A stretch of DNA of 33,862 nt from Candidatus Methanoplasma sp. (GTDB lineage: Archaea; Thermoplasmatota; Thermoplasmata; Methanomassiliicoccales; Methanomethylophilaceae). The position numbers and the translations under genes are program-made. The notes under the pieces are model-generated. The model did no database searches, was not told the DNA's origin, and was given only the letters and a program-made list of their open reading frames with translations. Positions 8,810-15,431 of this stretch are shown in pieces. Location of the stretch: contig JAITCQ010000039.1 in NCBI GenBank assembly GCA_031283015.1, positions 1 to 33,862 of the forward strand, in the 5' to 3' direction. Position 1 is the stretch's first letter. Every line of letters begins with the position of its first letter.

Positions 8810-8876
8810 TTGTTGTTTTGATAGAGTTATAACCCAATTGATTGGTGATTTTGTTGTTTTAATAGGGTTATAACCC
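8810..8876. repeat. Tandem 26-bp repeats with GGGTTATAACCC dyad upstream of smc
   Basis: Two copies of a 26-bp unit lie at 8810-8835 and 8851-8876 and differ at only two positions. Each begins TTGTTGTTTT and ends in TTATAACCC. The second copy holds the perfect 12-bp palindrome GGGTTATAACCC (8865-8876); the first has GAGTTATAACCC (8824-8835). A decayed third half-site, GGGTTATA, is at 8797-8804. The repeat period is 41 bp, close to four helical turns, so bound proteins would sit on the same face of the DNA. The unit lies upstream of the smc TATA box and after the end of the HAD gene. Confidence 0.6.
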
Positions 8877-8936
8877 GACTATCATATACGCAACAGTTTT
8901 CGGTAAAAAGTCAGCTGAAATTCCGTAAAACGAGGA

Positions 8937-9719
8937 TCACTTATCCGTTCTCGACAGAAGTTCCGGTATGTCCGCCACCGATCCCAATACATACGTGGGC
9001 TTCACTTCCGAACCGTCGAGATCCGAGATCTTTGCCTCGCCCGTAAGCACCAGGATCGACTCGATGCCGGCGTTCGCGGCCATTCTCATATCCGTGTACA
9101 ACCTGTCTCCGATCATCATCGTTCTGTCCTTGGCGACGCCCATCTCCCCCGCCGCCATCTCGACCATCAGCATGCTCGGCTTGCCGACGATAATCGGCGC
9201 CGTTCCCGTAAGGTTGGAAAGCATACGGATGAACTGCCCTATGTCGACGTCATACGAATCCTCTGTGGGGCAGAGATCGTCGGGATGCGTCGCGATCAGC
9301 TCCGCGCCGTTCATGATGTGATGGTACGCCTTGTTGATCTTTTCGAACGTGATCGTCGTATCGAAGGTGAGGAGCACTATGTCTGGGTCTTTCTCTTCGC
9401 TCGGGATCCCGAGGCCCTCTATCTCCCCGGCCACCTCCGGTGTCGCCACTACGAACACTTTCTTCCCCGCCCTCCTTTCTTTAATGAACCGGACCGTGGC
9501 GATGGTGGAGGTGAGTATCTTCTCCTTATCGATCTCGAAGCCCATCGATCCGAGTTTGGCGCAGTAGTATTCCCTTGTGTGAGAAGAGTTGTTCGTAAGG
9601 AAAACGAACGGGATGTTCTCTTTTATCAGGAACTCAATGAACTCCTTCGCCCCGGGAATGACGTTCCGGCCTTTGTATATCGTGCCGTCCATGTCTATCA
9701 TCAACCCGGCGGGCGTCAA
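8937..9719 (-). CDS. HAD-IIA family sugar/nitrophenyl-phosphatase (NagD-like)
   Basis: 260 residues, the normal size of the HAD-IIA group. The nucleophile motif DMDGT is at residues 9-13, motif II lies in FLTNNSS (about residues 40-46), the lysine motif in VGKPS, and motif IV in MIGDRLYTDM with the acidic pair. The large cap between motifs II and III is typical of NagD, 4-nitrophenylphosphatase and phosphoglycolate phosphatase relatives. The true substrate cannot be read from sequence. The start is TTG at 9719: GGAGG lies six to seven bases upstream, and the nearby ATG in another frame stops at once. It is the last gene of carS-pyrE-udg-HAD, one base after the udg stop codon. Confidence 0.82.
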   Translation of the reverse strand: MTPAGLMIDMDGTIYKGRNVIPGAKEFIEFLIKENIPFVFLTNNSSHTREYYCAKLGSMGFEIDKEKILTSTIATVRFIKERRAGKKVFVVATPEVAGEIEGLGIPSEEKDPDIVLLTFDTTITFEKINKAYHHIMNGAELIATHPDDLCPTEDSYDVDIGQFIRMLSNLTGTAPIIVGKPSMLMVEMAAGEMGVAKDRTMMIGDRLYTDMRMAANAGIESILVLTGEAKISDLDGSEVKPTYVLGSVADIPELLSRTDK

Positions 9720-9720
9720 C

Positions 9721-10257
9721 TCATCCCTCCAGGTATTCGTCCCTGAGTATCCTCATCGTCGTCCTGAGGGCGTCCCGGGACTCTCTGTTGTAGATGCATG
9801 CGGCGGGATGATAAGTGGGGATGAACAGAACGTCCGTTCCGAGGATGTTTATCGACATCTTCGTGTTGGCTATGTCCGCCATCTTCCCTTCGTAGCCCAA
9901 AAGGTCGCGGCATGCCGATTTCCCAAGGCCGACGACGACCTTCCGTCCCGATAACTCGTGATCGAGGAAGGGACGGCATGCGTCCATCTCCTCCTTGGTC
10001 GGGTCCCTGTTGTTGGGGGGACGGCATTTGACCGTGTTGGTGATCATCACCCTCGATCGTTCCACCCCTTCCTCTTCCATGATCGCATCAAGCAGCTTCC
10101 CGGACCTTCCCACGAAGGGTCTCCCGGAAAGGTCCTCCCTCTCCCCCGGAGCCTCGCCCACGAACACCACCGGCGAGTTCAGGTCGCCGCTGGGAAGGAC
10201 GATCTTCGTGCGGCCTTCGCAGAGCCCGCATAATCTGCAATCGGGTTCCGGCCTCAT
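9721..10257 (-). CDS. udg: Type 4 uracil-DNA glycosylase (Fe-S)
   Basis: 178 residues. The enzyme removes uracil from DNA formed by cytosine deamination. The uracil-pocket motif GEAPGEREDLSGRPFVG lies at residues 34-50 and the second active-site motif, with HPA, near the C-terminus (TYHPAA). Family 4 enzymes bind a 4Fe-4S cluster through four cysteines. Candidates here are C10 and C13 (C7 is an additional cysteine), with C78 and C94 further on, spaced as in the family. The gene overlaps pyrE by an ATGA junction and is followed after one base by the HAD phosphatase gene, so the set is translationally coupled. Enzyme type is well supported. Confidence 0.92.
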   Translation of the reverse strand: MRPEPDCRLCGLCEGRTKIVLPSGDLNSPVVFVGEAPGEREDLSGRPFVGRSGKLLDAIMEEEGVERSRVMITNTVKCRPPNNRDPTKEEMDACRPFLDHELSGRKVVVGLGKSACRDLLGYEGKMADIANTKMSINILGTDVLFIPTYHPAACIYNRESRDALRTTMRILRDEYLEG

Positions 10258-10787
10258 CGTCTCCCCTTCGCAATCTCGGAACCCTTGACCAGGGACAGCA
10301 AAGAGACACCTATCTCCGCAAGGTTCTCCTTTCCGCCGCCTTCTCTGTCCACCACGGACAATATCTCTGTTACGACGGCACCGTTCTCTCTAAGCGTGGC
10401 GATCGCCTTTACGCTGGAACCCGCGGTGGTTATCACGTCCTCCACCACAAGCACCCTGTCCCCGGGGTTCAGGTCCCCTTCTATCAGCTCTTTCGTGCCG
10501 TGGTCCTTCTGCTCCTTTCTTACCATTATGTATGGGATGCCGGTCGCCATAGAAAGCGCGGCCGCCAGCGGAATGGATCCCAGCACGATGCCGGCTATCC
10601 TGTCCGGGCGTATGTTCTCCCTCTGCATCCTCTCCGCCATGAGCTGGGACATCAGATAGAGCACCCTGGGGTTTGTGCTCGCCTTCTTTATGTTTATGTA
10701 ATAATCGCTCTTCGCTCCGGATGCCAGCGTGAACTCTCCGAACTGAAGCGCCCCGCATTCCTCAAGTGCCTTTGAAATCTCGCTCAT
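10254..10787 (-). CDS. pyrE: Orotate phosphoribosyltransferase
   Basis: 177 residues. It joins orotate to PRPP to give OMP in pyrimidine synthesis. The PRPP-binding signature VLVVEDVITTAGSS lies at residues 112-125. The N-terminal part (LQFGEFTLASGAKSDYYINIKKAS) is the usual OPRT opening that contacts the substrate, and the flexible catalytic loop is KEQKDHGTKE (residues 91-100), with the conserved Lys and His. The gene begins five bases after carS, with GGTGA overlapping the carS stop, and ends in an ATGA overlap with udg. OMP decarboxylase is not in this window. Confidence 0.93.
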   Translation of the reverse strand: MSEISKALEECGALQFGEFTLASGAKSDYYINIKKASTNPRVLYLMSQLMAERMQRENIRPDRIAGIVLGSIPLAAALSMATGIPYIMVRKEQKDHGTKELIEGDLNPGDRVLVVEDVITTAGSSVKAIATLRENGAVVTEILSVVDREGGGKENLAEIGVSLLSLVKGSEIAKGRR

Positions 10788-10791
10788 TCTA

Positions 10792-11364
10792 TCACCAGGG
10801 TTCTTTCTTGAAACCGCATTTGTAACCTATAATGTTGACGCCTCTGTGTATGACGAACATAAGTGCCAGTATGAATATCAGCGCGGTGATGTGCCATCCC
10901 TCTATGTACGTTGAGTACACCCAATCCGGGAAGAACAGAGCGGTGACCAAAAAGGCTCCGAGCACGAAATCGTATTGATCCAGGACGGGAGCTTTTTGAC
11001 CCCTTTCCATTCCCAGTCTCCTTTTGATGAACGCTCCCATGATGTCCCCGAGTATGGCTCCGAAGGATAGGCAGAACAGTATCCCGACATTGTTCCAGAA
11101 CGGGCCGAATCCCCAATGGTTCTCTGGGTCCCAGATCGACGATATGCCTATCAGGATCAGTCCGATGGCGACGCCGGCGAAACCTCCTCCGAACAGGCCC
11201 CTCCAGCTCTTGCCGTCCCCGAGTATCCTTCTTCCTCTCCAGGACCTCCCGAAATCGATCTTGGCCCCGCCGCCCACCATGGCCGCTGCTGAGTTCGGAA
11301 GCATTGCCGGTATGAACAGCCACAGGCCGGCGAACATTATCAGAACTATTTCGGCGGTATCCAT
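10792..11364 (-). CDS. carS: CDP-archaeol synthase CarS
   Basis: 190 residues, DUF46/CarS family. It is an integral membrane enzyme that activates digeranylgeranylglyceryl phosphate with CTP, making CDP-archaeol for archaeal polar lipids. Four to five hydrophobic segments are visible (roughly residues 5-25, 60-80, 85-105, 130-150 and 155-175). The conserved cytoplasmic loop PNSAAAMVGGG...GRRILGDGKSWRGLFGG is present near residues 22-60, and a second polar loop (SFGAILGDIMGAFIKRRLGMERGQKAPVLDQYDF) carries the acidic and basic residues typical of CTP-using phosphatidyl transferases. The ATG has GGAG three bases upstream and a TATA box about 34 bases upstream. It opens an operon with pyrE, udg and a HAD phosphatase. 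Confidence 0.93.
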   Translation of the reverse strand: MDTAEIVLIMFAGLWLFIPAMLPNSAAAMVGGGAKIDFGRSWRGRRILGDGKSWRGLFGGGFAGVAIGLILIGISSIWDPENHWGFGPFWNNVGILFCLSFGAILGDIMGAFIKRRLGMERGQKAPVLDQYDFVLGAFLVTALFFPDWVYSTYIEGWHITALIFILALMFVIHRGVNIIGYKCGFKKEPW

Positions 11365-11393
11365 TTTCTCCAGGACGATGATTGCGGAATCAC

Positions 11394-11403
11394 TGTATAA
11401 GCT
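11394..11403 (-). promoter_or_regulatory. Probable TATA box of carS operon
   Basis: AGCTTATACA on the minus strand is centred about 34 bases before the carS ATG. With the usual 25-base spacing, transcription would start around 11373, leaving room for the GGAG ribosome-binding site. The box is a moderate match. Confidence 0.45.
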
Positions 11404-11423
11404 TTAGTAGAGCGTTTCATTGG

Positions 11424-11720
11424 TCATCCGTATACGACAACCTCGTCGGCGACCATATATCTGTAAAAACGGTCCTCCTTGAGCGATCTCCTGCTTACGA
11501 CATCGACTCGGGATCCCAGCGCCTCTTCCAGCTCATCTATGAAACCAAAGAAATCCAAAATGTTGTCCATCCTGCCGGGGTCGATCGAAAAATCATAATC
11601 GCTGTCGGACGCATTGTCCCCTCTTGCTCTGGAACCGAATAGATACACGCGTTCAATGCCGTATCTCTCGGCGATCGGCGATATGATCTTTATTATCTCG
11701 TCGATGGAATGATCCGCCAA
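11424..11720 (-). CDS. Orphan MNT-type nucleotidyltransferase (MntA-like)
   Basis: 98 residues, minimal nucleotidyltransferase (MNT) fold. The GSx10DxD signature is intact (GSRARGDN...SDYDF), so catalysis looks possible. In type VII systems the MNT partner inactivates a HEPN toxin by adding AMP to a tyrosine. No HEPN gene stands beside this copy: carS follows 60 bases on, and a gene-free divergent spacer precedes it. It is clearly related to the mntA gene on the other strand (shared YGIExxYLFGSRARGDN). The start is TTG at 11720, with ACGGAGG seven bases upstream; part of that site joins a 7-bp hairpin. It may act on the neighbouring HepT or be a relic of a lost pair. Confidence 0.85.
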   Translation of the reverse strand: MADHSIDEIIKIISPIAERYGIERVYLFGSRARGDNASDSDYDFSIDPGRMDNILDFFGFIDELEEALGSRVDVVSRRSLKEDRFYRYMVADEVVVYG

Positions 11721-11730
11721 GCGTGTGCCT

Positions 11731-11753
11731 CCGTAATTGCCACCGCATTACGG
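11731..11753 (-). promoter_or_regulatory. Inverted repeat at the ribosome-binding site of the orphan MNT gene
   Basis: CCGTAAT (11731-11737) and ATTACGG (11747-11753) form a perfect 7-bp dyad with a nine-base loop. On the minus strand the second arm, ATTACGG, runs straight into AGG, so half of the GGAGG site lies in the stem. It could be an operator for autoregulation or an RNA hairpin that limits ribosome entry. Confidence 0.45.
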
Positions 11754-11835
11754 CTACATGACCTTTGTCGATTGCGGGTCATTATCGGATTCTTACTCAA
11801 TATTTGCTTTTAGTTCCAAGAGCAATAACAGATAA

Positions 11836-11843
11836 TCTTATAC
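11836..11843 (+). promoter_or_regulatory. TATA-like box of mntA (probably leaderless)
   Basis: TCTTATAC is centred about 26 bases before the mntA ATG at 11866, exactly where a TATA box stands when the transcript begins at the start codon. No good SD sequence lies ahead of the ATG (only AAAGG, 15 bases away). A leaderless message is therefore likely. Confidence 0.4.
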
Positions 11844-11865
11844 CAATAAAGGCAATTAAGTCATC

Positions 11866-12177
11866 ATGGCCCAAATCGATGCAGAGGAGATCCGTCGTAT
11901 ACGAAGTATAGTTGAGCCTATAGCATCCAAGTACGGCATCGAAAAGATGTATCTTTTCGGTTCAAGGGCAAGAGGGGATAACTGTGAGAAAAGCGATTTC
12001 GACTTTTTCATCCATCCGGGAGAGATAAGGAGCTTATTTGAGATATCCCGGCTGATGAGGGACCTGCAGAACTCTCTGGACCAAGATGTCGACATCGTCA
12101 GCGCGGGTGCGTTGAAAGAAGGCGACGTTTTCATCACAGAGATCAAAAAGGACGGTGTTCTCGTTTATGAGAGATGA
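11866..12177 (+). CDS. mntA: MntA-type antitoxin nucleotidyltransferase
   Basis: 103 residues. This is the antitoxin of a HEPN/MNT (type VII) module: an MNT enzyme that transfers AMP to a tyrosine of the HepT toxin. The GSx10DxD signature is present (GSRARGDN...SDFDF), with the third carboxylate expected in the DVDIVS strand near residue 80. The gene ends in an 11-base overlap with hepT, typical of these pairs. It faces away from a related orphan MNT gene at 11424-11720. Start at ATG 11866; no SD, a TATA-like box at the right distance for a leaderless message. Confidence 0.9.
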   Translation: MAQIDAEEIRRIRSIVEPIASKYGIEKMYLFGSRARGDNCEKSDFDFFIHPGEIRSLFEISRLMRDLQNSLDQDVDIVSAGALKEGDVFITEIKKDGVLVYER

Positions 12178-12556
12178 TTCTTCAGACATCACGCCCCTGA
12201 AAATAGTACTTGATTATTGCGGATCAATATCTGAAACGATGGGTCTTTTCGGTTCTGATGAAGAGGATTTTCTCAGCAACAGAACATATCAGAACAGCTG
12301 TTCTTTCGCACTTTTTCAGATAGGCGAGGCTGTAAAAAGAATGCCGTTCATCATAACGGACGATCATCCCGAAGTCGATTGGTCAGGTGCCGCCAGGCTG
12401 AGGGATGTGATTGCCCACAGGTATGATAAGATAGACCTCCCCCGAGTATGGGTCGTTATTACAGAGGATGTTCCGACGCTTAGGTCGCAGTGCGAGAAGA
12501 TATTGCGTTCAATTGAGGCCAAACAAACGGAAACGGACCAAAAGGCCTCTCTTTGA
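12167..12556 (+). CDS. hepT: HepT-like HEPN ribonuclease toxin
   Basis: 129 residues from ATG 12167, which overlaps the end of mntA by 11 bases; a GTG at 12155 would add four residues. HEPN (DUF86) proteins are all-helical RNases. The catalytic Rx4HxY motif is complete: R79, H84 and Y86 in RDVIAHRY. Y86 matches the tyrosine that MNT partners modify in characterised type VII systems. The helix with GEAVKR (residues 53-58) is also typical of DUF86. RNA target is unknown. The gene ends 30 bases before a T-run and converges on the DUF262 gene. Confidence 0.9.
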   Translation: MRDDSSDITPLKIVLDYCGSISETMGLFGSDEEDFLSNRTYQNSCSFALFQIGEAVKRMPFIITDDHPEVDWSGAARLRDVIAHRYDKIDLPRVWVVITEDVPTLRSQCEKILRSIEAKQTETDQKASL

Positions 12557-12587
12557 AGATTTCGAATAGATCGTGGACCGTCAAGTG

Positions 12588-12594
12588 TTTTTTT
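12588..12594 (+). terminator. T-run terminator after hepT
   Basis: Seven T residues stand 31 bases after the hepT stop codon, with no hairpin needed, as is common for archaeal intrinsic termination. They would end the mntA-hepT message before it runs into the convergent DUF262 gene. Confidence 0.45.
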
Positions 12595-12734
12595 GTACAC
12601 AAGGGATTCTTTCAGGCTTTCAGGAAATCATATTTGGTTACTCGCTCTTCGATTCTTTCGTTTCTACTGTTAATAAGGGAAGTCAAATTGAAATGATCTC
12701 CCGCATGTCGTTTGTGTTCGACCTGAAATATATT

Positions 12735-14804
12735 TTATTTTACCACGAGAATAAGGTTTTCAGGTTCTTCTTCATATAAAGTGAAGAATCTCTGCAATAA
12801 GTTTATCTTGTATTGCGTGTCGGTTTTCTTCAACAGGTAAATATTATCATCAATCTTTTCAAAAGTGGAGGATTCTGTTCTGGAGACATGTGTGGCCATA
12901 TCGATTGAATTGTCGGCATCTGCCAGATAGTTGAGAATCGCTTTATTTTTCTCGTGCAATGCTCCTATGACTGAGCAATACATATCTTTCCAGTTCTTCA
13001 CTTCACTTTCAATGTTGTTGAACCTATATTTCAATATCGTCCTGCCGGCAAAGGTCACGTCGTCGTTCAGCATATATTCATCAAATTGTCTCTGTGGCGG
13101 CGTGTAATTCGTTTCGACATAAGGCCATAATTTATGTGCTTCATTTGTCAGATATTCAGCTCTTTTTTCAAGTTCTTCCAGACCCCATTTTGTATTGCGG
13201 GCGAGGTACTGATTCATTCTCAGTCCGCTGTCAATGAAGCCACCCTTCATCTTGCATTTCTTCTCAAATCCATTATTTCGATATTCTGAGTTATATCCCG
13301 TCAATGTCAGATTTGCAAGACGGTGTAGCCACGTATCATGGATAATTTCGAAGTCCAAACCTAGTGCATCCTGCCAGTCTTCAGTCATTGTCTGAGGCAT
13401 TATGTGTTCGATCGAGTATTCCCCGTTGTCCATACGCTCATAGATGTTTACTGGTTCTTTACTGTCGCCGTTCTCCAGTCGTTCAAAAATATAAGCCTTG
13501 TTGTCAGACGACATCTTGTAGACGTTTTTGTTTATTATGTTCTTGGTAAATTCCTCCTTGTCCGGGAAACGCGCCTTCTCTTTCTTTACCGAGAGGACAT
13601 ATCTCATCTTATTGATGAAATCATTAGGTGTTCCATCGAGACGGAAGATATCATTATACAGTGTTAGGAACACCTTGTTCAGTACATTGGACGGCAGATC
13701 GCAGATAGCTCTGCGAAGCAGATAAGATTCGACGATTCTGAACGCTTTAATTGCATCCTCTGCAATGATCACATTCTCCTCCATCAGGCGTAAGACCTCC
13801 ATAAGGAATGGTCTTGTAACGCTGCTCCCAAGCCGGTTAAGACGGTTTATGGAAGCGTTCAGAAGTGGAAGATCGGAAGAAGCATTGAGCAACTTTTCAT
13901 ATCTGCGTGCATAAATCAACATCTCCTGTAGCAATGGCTCGGCGGTGGTAGATAAGGCATATTCTTTGAAAGCTGGATAAATCAAGTTTATCTTCGTTAT
14001 CTTCCTCTGTTTTATGCTTAAAAAGTCACGGATGAACAGGCTCACATCATAAATGTTGGTTTTCTTATCATGGCCTGCTTTTATCTCAATGGGGTTCCAA
14101 TAGTCCTTGTAGTATCTTTCTTGAGCCTTCGCTGATAATCCCATTAGAATAAAGTTTCTGATCTTATCTCCTTCACTCAATTCGAGTCCGGTCGAATTCA
14201 GACTTTCGAATACCAATTGCGGATCGTCATCGGGCATTTTCAAAGAGATATCGATTACCTGTAGGCGTTCTATCGCCTCAAAGAGTTCATCGGCTGTTAG
14301 CTCTTTGTCTTGGATACGTTTGTAAAAATATGTGTAATTTACCGTCACATTAGACGCTTGATTATAATCATCAGGGTTTTTCCATAACTTTTCAAAAGCG
14401 TCGGCGTCACCTTTGATTGGTTTCAGCTTGATTTTTCGTTTTGTCGAGTCTGCCTCATCTGCAAGATATTTTTTTACAATGATGTTGGCCAGATTTTGTT
14501 CGGTTGATACGATATTCCCTTCTTGGAGGAGGTTTGCCAGTGCGAGGAGAAGTAAATTTACGGTGATGATACGTTGCTGGCCGTCGATTATCAGCCAGTC
14601 TGCCCTTTGTCCATCTGGGTCGTTCACAGATACTATTCCGCCGAAAAAGTGTGTTTTACGGTCATTCTTTATAGTCTCGATGAGATCGTTAAAGAGTCTT
14701 TTACAATGTTCCTCTTTCCAATCGTAGTTCCGCTGATAGACTGGAATTATCAGTTTGTCTGCGCTTCGGAATACAGAAACTAGGAAATTCTCTTTTCCAA
14801 TCAT
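12735..14804 (-). CDS. GmrSD-like DUF262/DUF1524 (HNH) protein
   Basis: 689 residues. The N-terminal DUF262 domain has both hallmarks, IPVYQRNYDW (residues 20-29) and DGQQR (74-78); this ParB-like fold binds and hydrolyses NTP in GmrSD. The middle is helical. A DUF1524 His-Me finger nuclease follows, with EHIMPQ around H467 and then HRLANLTLTGYN near residues 495-506. The last 115 residues form another small domain I cannot name. The order matches single-chain GmrSD (type IV modification-dependent restriction), which cuts phage DNA with modified cytosines. The base composition is clearly more A+T-rich than the core genes. There is no SD; a TATA-like box near 14829-14836 would give a leaderless message. 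A defence role is inferred from the family and the toxin-antitoxin neighbours. Confidence 0.88.
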   Translation of the reverse strand: MIGKENFLVSVFRSADKLIIPVYQRNYDWKEEHCKRLFNDLIETIKNDRKTHFFGGIVSVNDPDGQRADWLIIDGQQRIITVNLLLLALANLLQEGNIVSTEQNLANIIVKKYLADEADSTKRKIKLKPIKGDADAFEKLWKNPDDYNQASNVTVNYTYFYKRIQDKELTADELFEAIERLQVIDISLKMPDDDPQLVFESLNSTGLELSEGDKIRNFILMGLSAKAQERYYKDYWNPIEIKAGHDKKTNIYDVSLFIRDFLSIKQRKITKINLIYPAFKEYALSTTAEPLLQEMLIYARRYEKLLNASSDLPLLNASINRLNRLGSSVTRPFLMEVLRLMEENVIIAEDAIKAFRIVESYLLRRAICDLPSNVLNKVFLTLYNDIFRLDGTPNDFINKMRYVLSVKKEKARFPDKEEFTKNIINKNVYKMSSDNKAYIFERLENGDSKEPVNIYERMDNGEYSIEHIMPQTMTEDWQDALGLDFEIIHDTWLHRLANLTLTGYNSEYRNNGFEKKCKMKGGFIDSGLRMNQYLARNTKWGLEELEKRAEYLTNEAHKLWPYVETNYTPPQRQFDEYMLNDDVTFAGRTILKYRFNNIESEVKNWKDMYCSVIGALHEKNKAILNYLADADNSIDMATHVSRTESSTFEKIDDNIYLLKKTDTQYKINLLQRFFTLYEEEPENLILVVK

Positions 14805-14820
14805 ATGAATTGATATTCAT
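14805..14820. promoter_or_regulatory. Inverted repeat between TATA box and start of the DUF262 gene
   Basis: ATGAAT (14805-14810), spacer TGAT, ATTCAT (14815-14820): a perfect 6+6 dyad directly touching the ATG at 14804. A TATA-like ATGATATA lies just upstream (14829-14836). A protein bound here would cover the transcription start region, so this is a good candidate operator. Confidence 0.4.
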
Positions 14821-15431
14821 TCATTCGCTATATCATTTGCTAAATATTTTTCCTAAATGTTGGAACCTGGATCTTCTAGAAGAGAAAAAGAATACTATGA
14901 TGCTGTCGATATATGGCATTCGCAACGGTTACAGCGAGTTTGTTATTCCAGATATTCAGATGTCCTTTTGGCAGTAATGATGTGTTTTCCTCAGCACCGC
15001 CGATGATTACCTATTATGTGAAGATTGGGTTGCTGGTGACAAGGCAGTTGTTAAGGAAATCCTAGAGGACTTCGTGATGCTCCTGCCCTCGCTGAAAGGG
15101 GTGACGGACACCATGATGCCCGTAAAGAAGATAGAACTGTCAGGATAGAGAAGGTTCCAGAGTATGTACGAAAGGATTCAACAGAGGGCTTATGAAGTTC
15201 TTCTTCGACGTGAATTGTATAGCCGTAAATCTCGGGTCATGACTGTGAGCTCAATGGGGGACACGGTGAACAACCGCACGGACCATACTTTCAAGGCAGA
15301 GGTCATGGTGAAAGCGATAGCTCACAACTCTGCAGACTGTTGGAACTCAGACTGGACTTGATGGGGGCGATGATTTCCTGAAGGCCATTCTTTCAGGAAA
15401 GTAGATAACTCCGGTATAACATGCAGAGGGC
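14821..15431. other. Gene-poor stretch with possible decayed coding sequence
   Basis: About 600 bases between the DUF262 gene and nob1 hold no convincing complete gene. Bases near 14975-15148 (plus strand) are open for some 55 codons in protein-like composition (ADDYLLCEDWVAGDK..., ending MMPVKKIELSG and TAG), but stop codons precede them and no start with SD is evident. Another short frame lies at 15164-15361. Just before nob1, joining two frames at about 15360-15365 would read LRLDLMGGDDFLKAILSGK and TAG, as if a gene end had suffered a frameshift. I could not name any family. The picture is of a decayed accessory gene or several fragments. Confidence 0.35.
15374..15400. repeat. 9-bp inverted repeat upstream of nob1
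   Basis: TTTCCTGAA (15374-15382) and TTCAGGAAA (15392-15400) are perfect complements with a nine-base loop. The element ends 31 bases before the nob1 ATG. It may be an operator, a terminator-like hairpin closing the decayed region, or an island boundary remnant. TTTCAGGAAA also occurs once near 12618-12627, at the other side of the DUF262 gene. Confidence 0.45.

Noticed and set aside
11853-11866. SD site for mntA
   Set aside because: Only AAAGG at about 15 bases is present, too far; a leaderless start fits the TATA-like box better.
12573-12779. Short plus-strand frame between hepT and the DUF262 gene
   Set aside because: It starts inside the probable hepT terminator region, runs into the end of the convergent gene and is only A+T-rich sequence without motif.
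15164-15361. Short plus-strand frame starting MYERIQQRAYEVLL
   Set aside because: No SD of quality, no family resemblance and a location in decayed sequence; not listed as a gene.
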